From positions 1 through 64,000 of the forward strand of contig JASKKR010000003.1 of the NCBI GenBank assembly GCA_030154085.1: a DNA stretch of 64,000 bases, read 5' to 3'. Below are positions 25,371-33,922 of the stretch, piece after piece (positions within the stretch are counted from its first letter, which is position 1; each line of letters starts with the position of its first letter). A program made the translations under genes and the position numbers. The notes below the pieces were generated by a model, which saw only the letters and a program-made list of their open reading frames with translations, had not been told where the DNA came from and made no database searches. Source of the DNA: Candidatus Cloacimonadota bacterium. Its GTDB lineage: Bacteria > Cloacimonadota > Cloacimonadia > Cloacimonadales > Cloacimonadaceae.

Positions 25371-27623
25371 TTAGAAGGTAGTTCCAAATTGAAGGTGAGG
25401 TTCCCAGTTGCGGTCTTCCACGCTATAAGCATAGTCAAAACCTATGAGCCCAAACGGACTGCGGATGCGAATTCCGGCTCCGATTCCCTTTTTAAGTTTC
25501 ATGAAGTTAAAGTCGCGCAGTTTGTTATAGCTATCACCCGCGTCAAAGAACCCAACTCCGATGATCTGATCTCCGGCGATCGGATAGCCCAATTCTGTGG
25601 AAAAGATGATCGCACGAGTGCCGCCACCAACTGGGCCGATGGAGCGATCTGGATATCCGCGGATGCCATCTGCTCCAGTGCCGCCCAGATAAAATTTCTC
25701 ATCCGGAGGTGCGTCTTTCGAATCCCCATAGGCTGTAATGTAAGAAAACCGCCATTTAGTTCGCAGCGTCAGTTTCTTCCAAACCTCGGCATACCAATTT
25801 ACTTGAGCGATCTGCTTGAAATAATCAAAATCTCCCATAAATGGTCCTCCTGCCACCTCAGAAAATAGGGTGATCTGAGAACCTTCAGTGGGGAAGAACA
25901 CGTTGTCGCGTGTATCACGACTGAGGGTAAGGCTCATTGCGGAAGTATAGCGCCAACCCAATTGATCCAATTCGATCAATGTCGCATTTGCCAAGCTATC
26001 TGCAAGGATTGAGTAGTAATTTGTGATATTATATTTTTTGCTAAAAAATGAATAGCCGATGGAGGCACGGGTGTGATCCACCCACGGGATTGCTTGTCCC
26101 AAACGCATAGATCCACCGCGAGTGAGTATCTCGTAGTAAAAAGAGCTCCAGCTCTTTTCGGTGTAATAGGCGTTTGTGCCTAAAAGGACATTTGAATCAA
26201 ACAAATTGGGATTCACAAAGCCGAGCTCAAAATTCTGGGTACTTCCGCCAAAATCCCATGTTATATTGGCGCTCCAATTGTTGCCAAACAGATTGTTCTG
26301 GGAGAGCGAGAGCTGCCCCACGAAGTTGTCTTGGGAATTGTAGCCAATTCCGCCATTGGCAACTCCACTGGGTTTGTCGACCACGTCAATCTGCAAGTCT
26401 ATATCCCCGTTGTTGTTGATCCTTTCATAATCCAGGCGGATATCAGGTTCGAAAAAGCCAAGATTATAAATATTTTGCTGGCTTCTGATTACTTGGGATT
26501 GGCGATAATAGTCTCCGGGCGCTATCTCAAGCTGACGACGCAAAACCTTTTCCTTGGTCCTGCGATTGCCCGTAAAATGGATCTGACGGATCCGGGCTCG
26601 TGTATTTTCATTGATATTCAACTGAATATTTAGCCGCTTATCATCTTTCACAAGTTCATGGCGGATATCGGCGTAGATGAAGCCCTCATCAAAATACATT
26701 GAATAGACACCTGCCAACTGTTTTTCAAATTTCTCTTGATCAAAGATATCGCCTTCTTCGAAAGTGAAAGACTCCATGATCGCTTCATTGGTAAAATGCT
26801 CGTTTCCTTCGATGATGATCTCACCAAAATGATATTTTTCCCCTTCATTTATCGTAATAACCAATTCATAGTGGCGATCTGATATCTGCTGGAGATCATA
26901 AGGTCCTATGGAGACATCGATAAAGCCATTTTTACGATAGAAACTGTCCAAAGCTATCAGATCGGCATCAAATTTTTCTTGGTCAAAACGACCCGATCTC
27001 AATAAACTCGAAGGTTTGGTCTTCATCCTGCGTATGAGCTGTTTATCATCAAAATTCTCATTGCCAATGAAAGTGATCTGTTTGATTGTAATTCGATTGC
27101 CTTCATCTGCCTGAATAGTTAGAGCGACCTTATTCCCGGGCAGACTCTCCTCCAAGATTTCGACGGAAGCATTGGCAAAGCCTTTCTGAGTATATTCACG
27201 CTTAAGCCGCTGGATTAGCTGAGATTTTTGGCTACCACTCCAAAATGCACCCACCCGCAGGTTCGCCATTTCCTCCACAGCGTCCTTTTTGATTACCTTA
27301 AAACCTTTGTAGCTCACCGAACTGATGGTAGGATTTTCCTCGACTTTGATGATGAGGTTGATGCCGGTGTTGTAGGGCTCAGTATAGATCTCAATATCAC
27401 GGAAAACACCCATCCTATATAGATTCTTGATGGATTTGGATACATCATCCGGATTCAAGGCATCGCCTACCCTGAGGCTGATTGCAGAGATCACTAATTC
27501 GGTTGATACGTTCTCAGTGCCCTCTACTTTGATCTCATATATAGTTTCGCCTGCGCTCCAAAGGCTTCCAAAGAGCGCAAGTATCGCGATTATTAGAGAG
27601 ATACGCTTACAAAATCTCGGCAT
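25371..27623 (-). CDS. bamA: Outer membrane protein assembly factor BamA
   Basis: 750 aa. Signal peptide (SLIIAILALFGSLWSA), five POTRA domains (starting IYEIKVEGTENVSTELV, and recurring at about residues 100, 175, 255 and 335, each with a K-x-I-x-F-x-G-N-type strand such as IKQITFIGNENF and IRQIHFTGNRRT), then a 16-strand barrel. The barrel includes GGTGADGIRGY at the place of the conserved VRGF/Y loop motif of Omp85 proteins and ends in Phe (QFGTTF). It folds and inserts outer-membrane barrel proteins. BamD is encoded at 47983-48705. The ATG follows GGTGGAGG. Confidence 0.95.
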   Translation of the reverse strand: MPRFCKRISLIIAILALFGSLWSAGETIYEIKVEGTENVSTELVISAISLRVGDALNPDDVSKSIKNLYRMGVFRDIEIYTEPYNTGINLIIKVEENPTISSVSYKGFKVIKKDAVEEMANLRVGAFWSGSQKSQLIQRLKREYTQKGFANASVEILEESLPGNKVALTIQADEGNRITIKQITFIGNENFDDKQLIRRMKTKPSSLLRSGRFDQEKFDADLIALDSFYRKNGFIDVSIGPYDLQQISDRHYELVITINEGEKYHFGEIIIEGNEHFTNEAIMESFTFEEGDIFDQEKFEKQLAGVYSMYFDEGFIYADIRHELVKDDKRLNIQLNINENTRARIRQIHFTGNRRTKEKVLRRQLEIAPGDYYRQSQVIRSQQNIYNLGFFEPDIRLDYERINNNGDIDLQIDVVDKPSGVANGGIGYNSQDNFVGQLSLSQNNLFGNNWSANITWDFGGSTQNFELGFVNPNLFDSNVLLGTNAYYTEKSWSSFYYEILTRGGSMRLGQAIPWVDHTRASIGYSFFSKKYNITNYYSILADSLANATLIELDQLGWRYTSAMSLTLSRDTRDNVFFPTEGSQITLFSEVAGGPFMGDFDYFKQIAQVNWYAEVWKKLTLRTKWRFSYITAYGDSKDAPPDEKFYLGGTGADGIRGYPDRSIGPVGGGTRAIIFSTELGYPIAGDQIIGVGFFDAGDSYNKLRDFNFMKLKKGIGAGIRIRSPFGLIGFDYAYSVEDRNWEPHLQFGTTF

Positions 27624-27797
27624 TTTACCTCCACCTTTACGGTTTCTACCAATTTCTATAGATGGCTCTTTTTAGTAAAGTCTTTTTTTTTGCTGCAATT
27701 TCTGAACCCATAGCTTCCTATTCATAATAAGACGATGCTGTATTCAAATTCTGTAATATTTAAAAAATAGAACAACTTTTGTAGTAAATTTAGTGGC

Positions 27798-27899
27798 CTA
27801 AATGCTTGCAAAAGATGGGCTCTTGACGCCTCCCCCGTTTCTCCCCCATTTGAACAACGGGCAAGAAACGGGAAAATAAGGAGTTACAGCGATGTGAAG
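27798..27899 (-). repeat. Dispersed structured intergenic repeat, copy B
   Basis: Reverse-strand copy of the four-member repeat. It keeps the stem CCCGTTTC/GAAACGGG, the inner helix CCC/GGG, the left block (GCTGTAACTCCTTATTTT) and the right block (TCAAGAGCCCATCTTTTGCAAGCATTTAG in similar form). The loop differs from the others (GTTGTTCAAAT). It lies in the 520-bp gap between the PpiD-like gene and bamA and points the same way as both. Nothing else was found in this gap apart from an A/T-rich stretch just upstream of bamA. Confidence 0.85.
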
Positions 27900-28143
27900 T
27901 GCATTGTGGAGGAAGTTGAAAACAGAAGCAATAGGTATTTTCATGAAGCGATAAGATTGCAGGATCGATAAGCCAAACACGGGTGAAAGAAGCTGAATAG
28001 CAAATAGAGTCATCCTGAGTCAGTGACTATTCCCATCATATTTCTCATCTTATTAGCTGGGAACTTGCCTAATAGGCGTAGCAAATACTCTTTTTCTCCA
28101 AAACCTTGCTTAGATACGGTGCTGAGGGAATCTTAATCACATG

Positions 28144-29556
28144 CTATTGTCGAAGTCGAGGTGGCCAAAGGATATCCAGCTCTTCTTGGCGTTTGAGATA
28201 CCACTCATTGAGGTGTTCATCTTGAGCTTGTTTGAGAGCATTAACCAGAATTTGTTCTTTATTTTGATTCCATTCTTGCATGGTTCGCATGCGGAGTTTC
28301 TCGACTTTTGCCAGATAGTAAAATCCATTATTCTGGATGAGTGGGGTGAAAGTATTTTCAGCAGTGCTGAGGATGGCGCGGTTTAGGGCATCAACTTTCC
28401 CGATGCCGGGGATATTGCTATCGATTCGGATATCTTTGGCATCGATCACCCTCAAATCAGCTTCTTGTGCAGCGGTCAGATAGTTTGCTGAACTGTTATT
28501 GCGAATAAAGTCGTGCACAAATGACTGCATATATTGTCTCCTAGCAAGTGAATTTGCTTGTAACTCATAGATTGGACGTTCCACTTCAAAGGGGATATAA
28601 TATTCCTCGGTTTCGTTTGCCACTTGGAGGATAAAGATGTCGGACATAACGTTCTGATAGTATGGTAGAAGACTTCCGATGGGAGCATTAAAAGCTTGCT
28701 GAACAAGTTCAGGATCTTTGCCAATGCCACGGATGATCTGGTCTTCGGGAGAGAAGTAGGGAGTCTCTTGGAGTTCAAAGCCGAGTTTCCTTGCGGCTGC
28801 CGGTAGTCCGATGAGTTGTGCTTCAGCATAAAGAGCTTCACTTTGCTTGATGATTTCTTGCTCATGACCTTGGCTGCTCCGATGTCCAGGACCCGCAAAG
28901 TATACAAAATATAGGCTGCGACCGTTTTCGCGGCGATGCTGCTCGAGGTTTTCTTCGTAGAGGGCATAAATATCTTCTTCACTAGCTGTTATGTCTGAGA
29001 ATTTGGTATAGTCGAAATATATAATCTTGGCATCTGCACTGTGCCCTTCTCGCATCCAGGCTCGTCTGATAGCAGCACTATCGATCTGAGCTTCTGCGCG
29101 AATGATGTCTAAAAGTTTGTAATATTGATAGACATCGCGGCTATACTCCATAATGCTGAGGCGAAATTCAGGGCGTTCAAAGAGAGCAAACTCATATTTA
29201 TTTTGATCAAATTGACCATTGGTCATGAGTTCTGGGATTTGCTTCACTCCGGCGGGTGGATTGCGGCGAATTTCATCTTCCAGTTCGCCGGCTGTAAAGG
29301 TGATACCGCGGCGTTGGATCTCATCATTGTAGATATGCATGGCGATGATTTCTTCAAAATATTTTCGAAAGAGAACTTGCTCATCTGCTGGGCTAAGCTG
29401 CTCGGTAATTCCACGATATTCAAGATATGCCGCAAAACCATCATCCAGCTCCTGCTGGCTATATTCTCTGGTCCCAATTCTGGCTGCTACTTCAGTATTT
29501 GTCGCTACAAGTATGCAGCTAAGCATCAATATCGTCAAGATGGTGTATATCTTCAT
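28144..29556 (-). CDS. SurA/PpiD-type periplasmic peptidyl-prolyl isomerase
   Basis: 470 aa. Signal peptide (ILTILMLSCILVATNTEVAA) and a SurA-N-type region beginning ARIGTREYSQQELDDGFAAYLE. The middle (about 200-310) is parvulin-like but poorly conserved, and a second weak parvulin segment ends at NNGFYYLAKVEKLR. It probably acts as chaperone for outer-membrane proteins, consistent with bamA downstream, although 520 bp and a repeat separate them. The PPIase active-site residues are not clear, so it may be a chaperone without isomerase activity. The ATG at 29556 follows GAGGAG. Confidence 0.75.
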   Translation of the reverse strand: MKIYTILTILMLSCILVATNTEVAARIGTREYSQQELDDGFAAYLEYRGITEQLSPADEQVLFRKYFEEIIAMHIYNDEIQRRGITFTAGELEDEIRRNPPAGVKQIPELMTNGQFDQNKYEFALFERPEFRLSIMEYSRDVYQYYKLLDIIRAEAQIDSAAIRRAWMREGHSADAKIIYFDYTKFSDITASEEDIYALYEENLEQHRRENGRSLYFVYFAGPGHRSSQGHEQEIIKQSEALYAEAQLIGLPAAARKLGFELQETPYFSPEDQIIRGIGKDPELVQQAFNAPIGSLLPYYQNVMSDIFILQVANETEEYYIPFEVERPIYELQANSLARRQYMQSFVHDFIRNNSSANYLTAAQEADLRVIDAKDIRIDSNIPGIGKVDALNRAILSTAENTFTPLIQNNGFYYLAKVEKLRMRTMQEWNQNKEQILVNALKQAQDEHLNEWYLKRQEELDILWPPRLRQ

Positions 29557-29943
29557 GTGCGAAACTCCTCATATCAATTCAATCTGTTCCTATACATTTA
29601 TACAGTGTAAATTGAGATATCCTTTAAGAATTGTCAACAAAAGAAATCACATTTATAACTTATAAGATGATATAAGTGTTTACATCTTCCGGCAGGAGAC
29701 AAGTAGAAAAAACATTAAATTTCTTCGACCATAGTAGGAAAGGGCTTGGGATTTGCAAAATAAAATGGATTTGTGACTAAAAAGTGAAGATATAAGATAG
29801 AGGGAGTGAAATAATTTGGGAAGGATGGCGCAGAATTTGCATCTATATTTGCAGATGTAATCCAGGTGTTTTCGCTTTTTTCTTGACAGCTTTTAATGCT
29901 AAGTAGATATAAGTCGAAATATAAGTATTTAGAGGTAATCTAC
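29557..29943. promoter_or_regulatory. Divergent intergenic region with TTGACA elements on both strands
   Basis: 387 bp between the minus-strand PpiD-like gene and a plus-strand lipoprotein gene. TTGACA occurs on the minus strand (complement of 29632-29637) and on the plus strand (29883-29888), the latter followed after 19 bp by TATAAG. These are candidate -35 boxes for the two divergent genes. No ORF, repeat copy or terminator is evident. Confidence 0.4.
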
Positions 29944-30570
29944 ATGAATAAATCCTATTGTATAGCTGTAATCGCTGTGATGCTCCTAATTCTCAGCGCT
30001 TGTGAATCAGGAGGGAATTTGAAGATGATCAATCGCACTTCATTCCCCGTCTATACGTCAGTGGATTCAGATAGTGTTGTGACCATAGAGGCAGGAGAAG
30101 ACCATGTATTTAAGATCGATACGGATACTCAGACTTTTCTCACGGGTGAAGTAAAGCGGAATGTGCCGGTTTGGTTAGTTGGTCATACTTTCTCTTTGCA
30201 GGATAGAGAAACTAATGAATTTGTGGATGAGACCGTAGTAACTATTAAGGCAGGCAAGACGTTAAACGTATACCTGGATCCCAACCGCGCCTCGATCAAG
30301 ATCGTAAATAACAGTGAACATATAGTCACATTGGCTGAGATATGGGAGATCAAGCCTACCTCTCAGACTCGAGTTGGTGTCATGGAAGATATCATGCCGG
30401 GCGAAAGTCAATGGAAGAGAGTGAATCACGTCACTCCGCAAAACACTTTCAGCTATAGATTGATTGTGTATTTAGATGGTGAGGACGGATATTTGGAATT
30501 TGGGGATTATGATACTATCCTTGCCAAAGATGAGCAGTGGTTAGTGAATGTTTATCCATTTACAGAATAA
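29944..30570 (+). CDS. Hypothetical lipoprotein
   Basis: 208 aa from the ATG at 29944 (AGAGGT upstream; a longer frame start adds a non-signal tail). Signal peptide with lipobox LSAC at about residues 18-21. The mature part has two beta-rich segments, each starting with a KMINRTSFPVY or KIVNNSEHIV strand (about 29 and 119), which look like a duplicated small domain: both open with I-x-N-x-(T/S), a beta pair and a G-E-(D/S) turn. I recognise no family. It is followed 27 bp later by an M16 protease gene, perhaps its operon partner. Confidence 0.7.
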   Translation: MNKSYCIAVIAVMLLILSACESGGNLKMINRTSFPVYTSVDSDSVVTIEAGEDHVFKIDTDTQTFLTGEVKRNVPVWLVGHTFSLQDRETNEFVDETVVTIKAGKTLNVYLDPNRASIKIVNNSEHIVTLAEIWEIKPTSQTRVGVMEDIMPGESQWKRVNHVTPQNTFSYRLIVYLDGEDGYLEFGDYDTILAKDEQWLVNVYPFTE

Positions 30571-30597
30571 TAAATTAAACATAGGAGATTAGAAATT

Positions 30598-33417
30598 ATG
30601 AAGGTCTTTTGGCTTTCGCTTTTGACCCTGGCGCTTAGTTTTAGCTTCGCACAATTACCCCAAGAACTGGCAGAAATGCCTTTACCGGATGATCCGGAAA
30701 TAATTACCGGAACTTTGGAAAACGGGCTTACTTATTATATCAAGCAAAATAGTCAACCCGCAAATATAGCAGAATTACGCCTCTATGTGGATGCAGGCAG
30801 CATTGTCGAAGATGAAGATCAGCGGGGTTTGGCTCACTTTACTGAGCATATGGCGTTTAATGGTAGTGAGAATTTTGGGAGGAGCGAAATAGTTGACTAT
30901 CTGGCGTCGATCGGCATGGGCTTTGCCAATGGTCTCAACGCTATGACCAGTTATGATTTCACTATGTATCAGCTTAAGATTCCGACCAATGATACCGAAC
31001 AACTCGAGAAAGGGTTTTTGATTCTCTCTGATATGGCAGACAAAGTGAGCTTTGATCCGGAAGAATTAGAGAAAGAGCGTGGCGTGATCATTGAAGAATG
31101 GCGCATGGGTCAAAATGCAATGAGCCGTATTAATGAGCAGACCTTTAAGGTGAGATTTGCCGGCAGTCGGTATGCAACCCGTATGCCGATCGGGACATAT
31201 GAAGTCCTTTCTACCTTCGGACGAGATGAGATAGTTCGCTTTTATGAGGATTGGTATCGCCCTGATCTTCAAAGCGTAGTTGTGGTTGGTGATATTGATC
31301 CTGAACGTGCTATAAATTTGGTGCAAAAGTATTTCGGCAATATTCCAGCTCGGGAAAATCCACGTCCCCGTGAGATCTATGAAGTGCCAGATCATCCTGC
31401 TCCACGCGCTGTGGTTGCCACCGATCCCGAATTTCCATATTCTACGATAACAGCCTCTTGGCGAAGAGAACCTCAAAGTTTTAATACTGTGGGCGATTAT
31501 TTGAAGGACCTGCAAGAATCCCTCTTTTTTGCTATGCTCAACGCTCGCCTCGATGAGTTGGTGCAAGGCGAAAACCCTCCCTTCAGCTTCGCACAAGCAA
31601 ATAGCGGAAGCATGATGAAATCTTTTAGCAGTACAGATCTGCTTGCCTATACTGCCTCCGGCAAAAACCAAGAAGCACTCAGAGTACTGCTTACTGAAGC
31701 AGAGCGTATCAGACGCTATGGCTTTACTGACAGTGAATTGGAGCGTGCCAAATCCAGTTACATCCGCAGCTTGGAAAGAGAAGTCGAAGAAAGCAGCACT
31801 CGTGATTCAGACCGCATAGTCTGGGATATCTTTGAAACATTGATCTTTGGGAATACAATCATAAGTGCAGAACAGAACCTGGCTTTGGCATCACAATTTG
31901 TCAATATCATCCCTGTAGAAGCAGTCAATGCCGTCATAGAAGACTTGATTACCGAGGAAAACCTCACTATCATCTATGAATCTATCGAAAAAGCAGGGAT
32001 GGAGCATCCTACCGAAGAACAGCTTTTGGCAGTTTATGGTGAAGTGCAAAATCTCGAGATAGAGCCCTATGAAGACAATGAGATTTCCGAGCCTTTGATG
32101 GATCCATTACCAAATCCGGGAAGCATCACCAAACGTAAAAGTATTGGAGATAGCGGGATCCAGCAGTGGACTCTATCAAACGGGGTGCAAGTATATAGTA
32201 AACATACAGATTTTAAAGCAGATGAGATCCTCTTCAGTGCCAAAAGCCCAGGTGGATATTCTCGCTATGATAGCGATGATGCTATGACGGCGCAGCTATT
32301 GGGCAATTACCTTTCCATCAGCGGAGTTGGAGATTTTGATCGAAATGCCATGTCCCGTATTATGAATGGTAAGATTGCAAGTGTAAACCTTTATGTGGAT
32401 ACATATTATGAAGGCTTCCAAGGCTCCGCATCTCCGCGGGATTTGGAAACTCTCTTCCAATTGGTCTATCAATATGGCACCAATCCCCGCTTTGATCAAA
32501 GTAGCTTGAACTCTATGATCAACCAACTAAAACCCTTCTTGGAACATAGCGGGACAAATCCGGAGCAAGTTTTCTTTGATTCATTACAAGCTTTTAGCTA
32601 TGATCATCATCCATTGAAGGAATCTTTGAAAATAGAACATCTGGATAAGCTTAAGTTGGAAGACTTTGTCCGGATTCACAACGATCGTTTTGCGGACTTC
32701 TCTGATTTTGCTTTCTTCTTCACTGGAAACTTTGATGAAGAAGCCTTAGAAGAATATGCTAAGATCTATTTGGCAAATCTGCCCACCAGTCGCCGTAAAG
32801 ATAAGATCGTGGACAAAGGGATCTTGCCCATCTCTGGGAAGCACGATGTGAAATTCTACAAAGGAAGCAGCGAGAGTGCATATGTAGCTCACGTCACAAA
32901 CGGTAAGATGCAGTATAAAGATGATGAAAAGGTCGCCATTAGCGCATTGAACTTGGTGCTCAATGAAAAGCTGCGGGAGAACATACGTGAAGAGCTCAGC
33001 GGGGTCTATGTCATCCAAGCTTGGAATACATATGAAATGCATCCCAAAGAGCATTATATGCTCAATATCTTCATGACTTGTTCACCAGATCGGGTGGATG
33101 AGCTCAATGAAGCCATATTTGCCACCATCGACAGCATCTGTGCCGGCAATTTTGCACAGCGATATGTGGATTCCACCAAGGCGGTCTTACAAAAACGCTA
33201 TGAAGAGAGTATGTCCCAAAATCGTTATTGGTTAGCACGCATGTCGGATAATGCTTTTAGCAAAGAAAAGATGGATTCCTTTTTGGACCACCCTTCCCGC
33301 TACGAGAAGATCGATAAGAAACAAATCGTAAACAGTGCAAAGAAATATCTTAACTTTGATAAAAACCATCTTAGTGTAGTGATGATTCCAGAAGCTTATA
33401 AAAAATCTGAGAACTAA
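30598..33417 (+). CDS. Secreted M16 (pitrilysin/insulinase) family zinc protease
   Basis: 939 aa with a signal peptide (FWLSLLTLALSFSFA). The inverted zinc motif HFTEH is in RGLAHFTEHMAFNGS (about residues 79-93), with the downstream Glu of the third ligand in EKERGVIIEEWR (about 160-171). Four M16 sub-domains follow in tandem; the second half, from about 530, lacks HxxEH and is the usual inactive half. Length and architecture match the about 930-aa periplasmic pitrilysin-like peptidases of the FCB group. It probably degrades peptides in the periplasm. Confidence 0.92.
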   Translation: MKVFWLSLLTLALSFSFAQLPQELAEMPLPDDPEIITGTLENGLTYYIKQNSQPANIAELRLYVDAGSIVEDEDQRGLAHFTEHMAFNGSENFGRSEIVDYLASIGMGFANGLNAMTSYDFTMYQLKIPTNDTEQLEKGFLILSDMADKVSFDPEELEKERGVIIEEWRMGQNAMSRINEQTFKVRFAGSRYATRMPIGTYEVLSTFGRDEIVRFYEDWYRPDLQSVVVVGDIDPERAINLVQKYFGNIPARENPRPREIYEVPDHPAPRAVVATDPEFPYSTITASWRREPQSFNTVGDYLKDLQESLFFAMLNARLDELVQGENPPFSFAQANSGSMMKSFSSTDLLAYTASGKNQEALRVLLTEAERIRRYGFTDSELERAKSSYIRSLEREVEESSTRDSDRIVWDIFETLIFGNTIISAEQNLALASQFVNIIPVEAVNAVIEDLITEENLTIIYESIEKAGMEHPTEEQLLAVYGEVQNLEIEPYEDNEISEPLMDPLPNPGSITKRKSIGDSGIQQWTLSNGVQVYSKHTDFKADEILFSAKSPGGYSRYDSDDAMTAQLLGNYLSISGVGDFDRNAMSRIMNGKIASVNLYVDTYYEGFQGSASPRDLETLFQLVYQYGTNPRFDQSSLNSMINQLKPFLEHSGTNPEQVFFDSLQAFSYDHHPLKESLKIEHLDKLKLEDFVRIHNDRFADFSDFAFFFTGNFDEEALEEYAKIYLANLPTSRRKDKIVDKGILPISGKHDVKFYKGSSESAYVAHVTNGKMQYKDDEKVAISALNLVLNEKLRENIREELSGVYVIQAWNTYEMHPKEHYMLNIFMTCSPDRVDELNEAIFATIDSICAGNFAQRYVDSTKAVLQKRYEESMSQNRYWLARMSDNAFSKEKMDSFLDHPSRYEKIDKKQIVNSAKKYLNFDKNHLSVVMIPEAYKKSEN

Positions 33418-33440
33418 AAAAGCCATAATATTATAGTCGA

Positions 33441-33483
33441 AGCAGGGTGATGTTTGGTATATCCTTCCTTACATCATCCTGCT
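33441..33483. terminator. Long hairpin between convergent M16 protease and feoA genes
   Basis: A 13-bp stem (33441-33453 with 33471-33483) containing a single G-T wobble encloses a 17-nt loop. It lies in the 211-bp gap between two convergent genes. No T-run follows closely on either strand, so it could be a bidirectional terminator of the non-canonical kind or a stability hairpin. Confidence 0.5.
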
Positions 33484-33628
33484 CGCTTCTATGTGGAACT
33501 TTGAGGAATCACTCTCTATTTTTCAAGACAGCAAGCGGTGGCTCATTGAGAGTGTTATGAAATGACAGTTATAATATACTCATTATAATAATTAGTCCAA
33601 ACCCAGCCAAAGGGAAAGGAAGAGGGCA

Positions 33629-33922
33629 TCAGTCTATCCTCACATCGATTTTTTGGGCTATACGGCGATCAAGCACATAGCGCGAATCTCCTACCGCTAC
33701 GATGAGATTCGGCTCTTCAGTTTCGTTGCGTAAGATCGTGATCTTAGCCCCAATATAGATGCCTCGCTCAATAGTGTGAAGATCATTGTTGCTATATACT
33801 GTGCCACTCTGCCCTTGGTTCAAGTTAGTCATTGGGACGCAATCTCCCTGCTTATAAGATAATTGACCTGAGTTTTGGGCTAAGCGGCATCTCCACTGTT
33901 TCTTTTTACGTCGTGCGTTCAT
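33629..33922 (-). CDS. feoA: Ferrous iron transport protein FeoA
   Basis: 97 aa. After a basic 20-residue extension (MNARRKKKQWRCR) the FeoA SH3-like core is visible: LNQGQSGTVYSNN, RGIYIGAKITILRN, PNLIVAVGDSRYVLDRRIAQKIDV, corresponding to the L-x-x-G-x-x-G, G-x-x-x-G-x-x-I and G-x-x-x-x-L-x-x-x-x-A-x-x-I-x-V pattern of the family. It is a small cytosolic partner of FeoB. It is the last gene of fur-feoB-feoA and overlaps feoB by 17 bp. An AGGA site precedes the ATG. Confidence 0.88.
   Translation of the reverse strand: MNARRKKKQWRCRLAQNSGQLSYKQGDCVPMTNLNQGQSGTVYSNNDLHTIERGIYIGAKITILRNETEEPNLIVAVGDSRYVLDRRIAQKIDVRID

Noticed and set aside
17181-29851. Shared 13-mer GCATCTATATTTG at 17181 and 29839
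   Set aside because: A 13-base match between two points is expected by chance many times in 64 kb; the flanks do not match.
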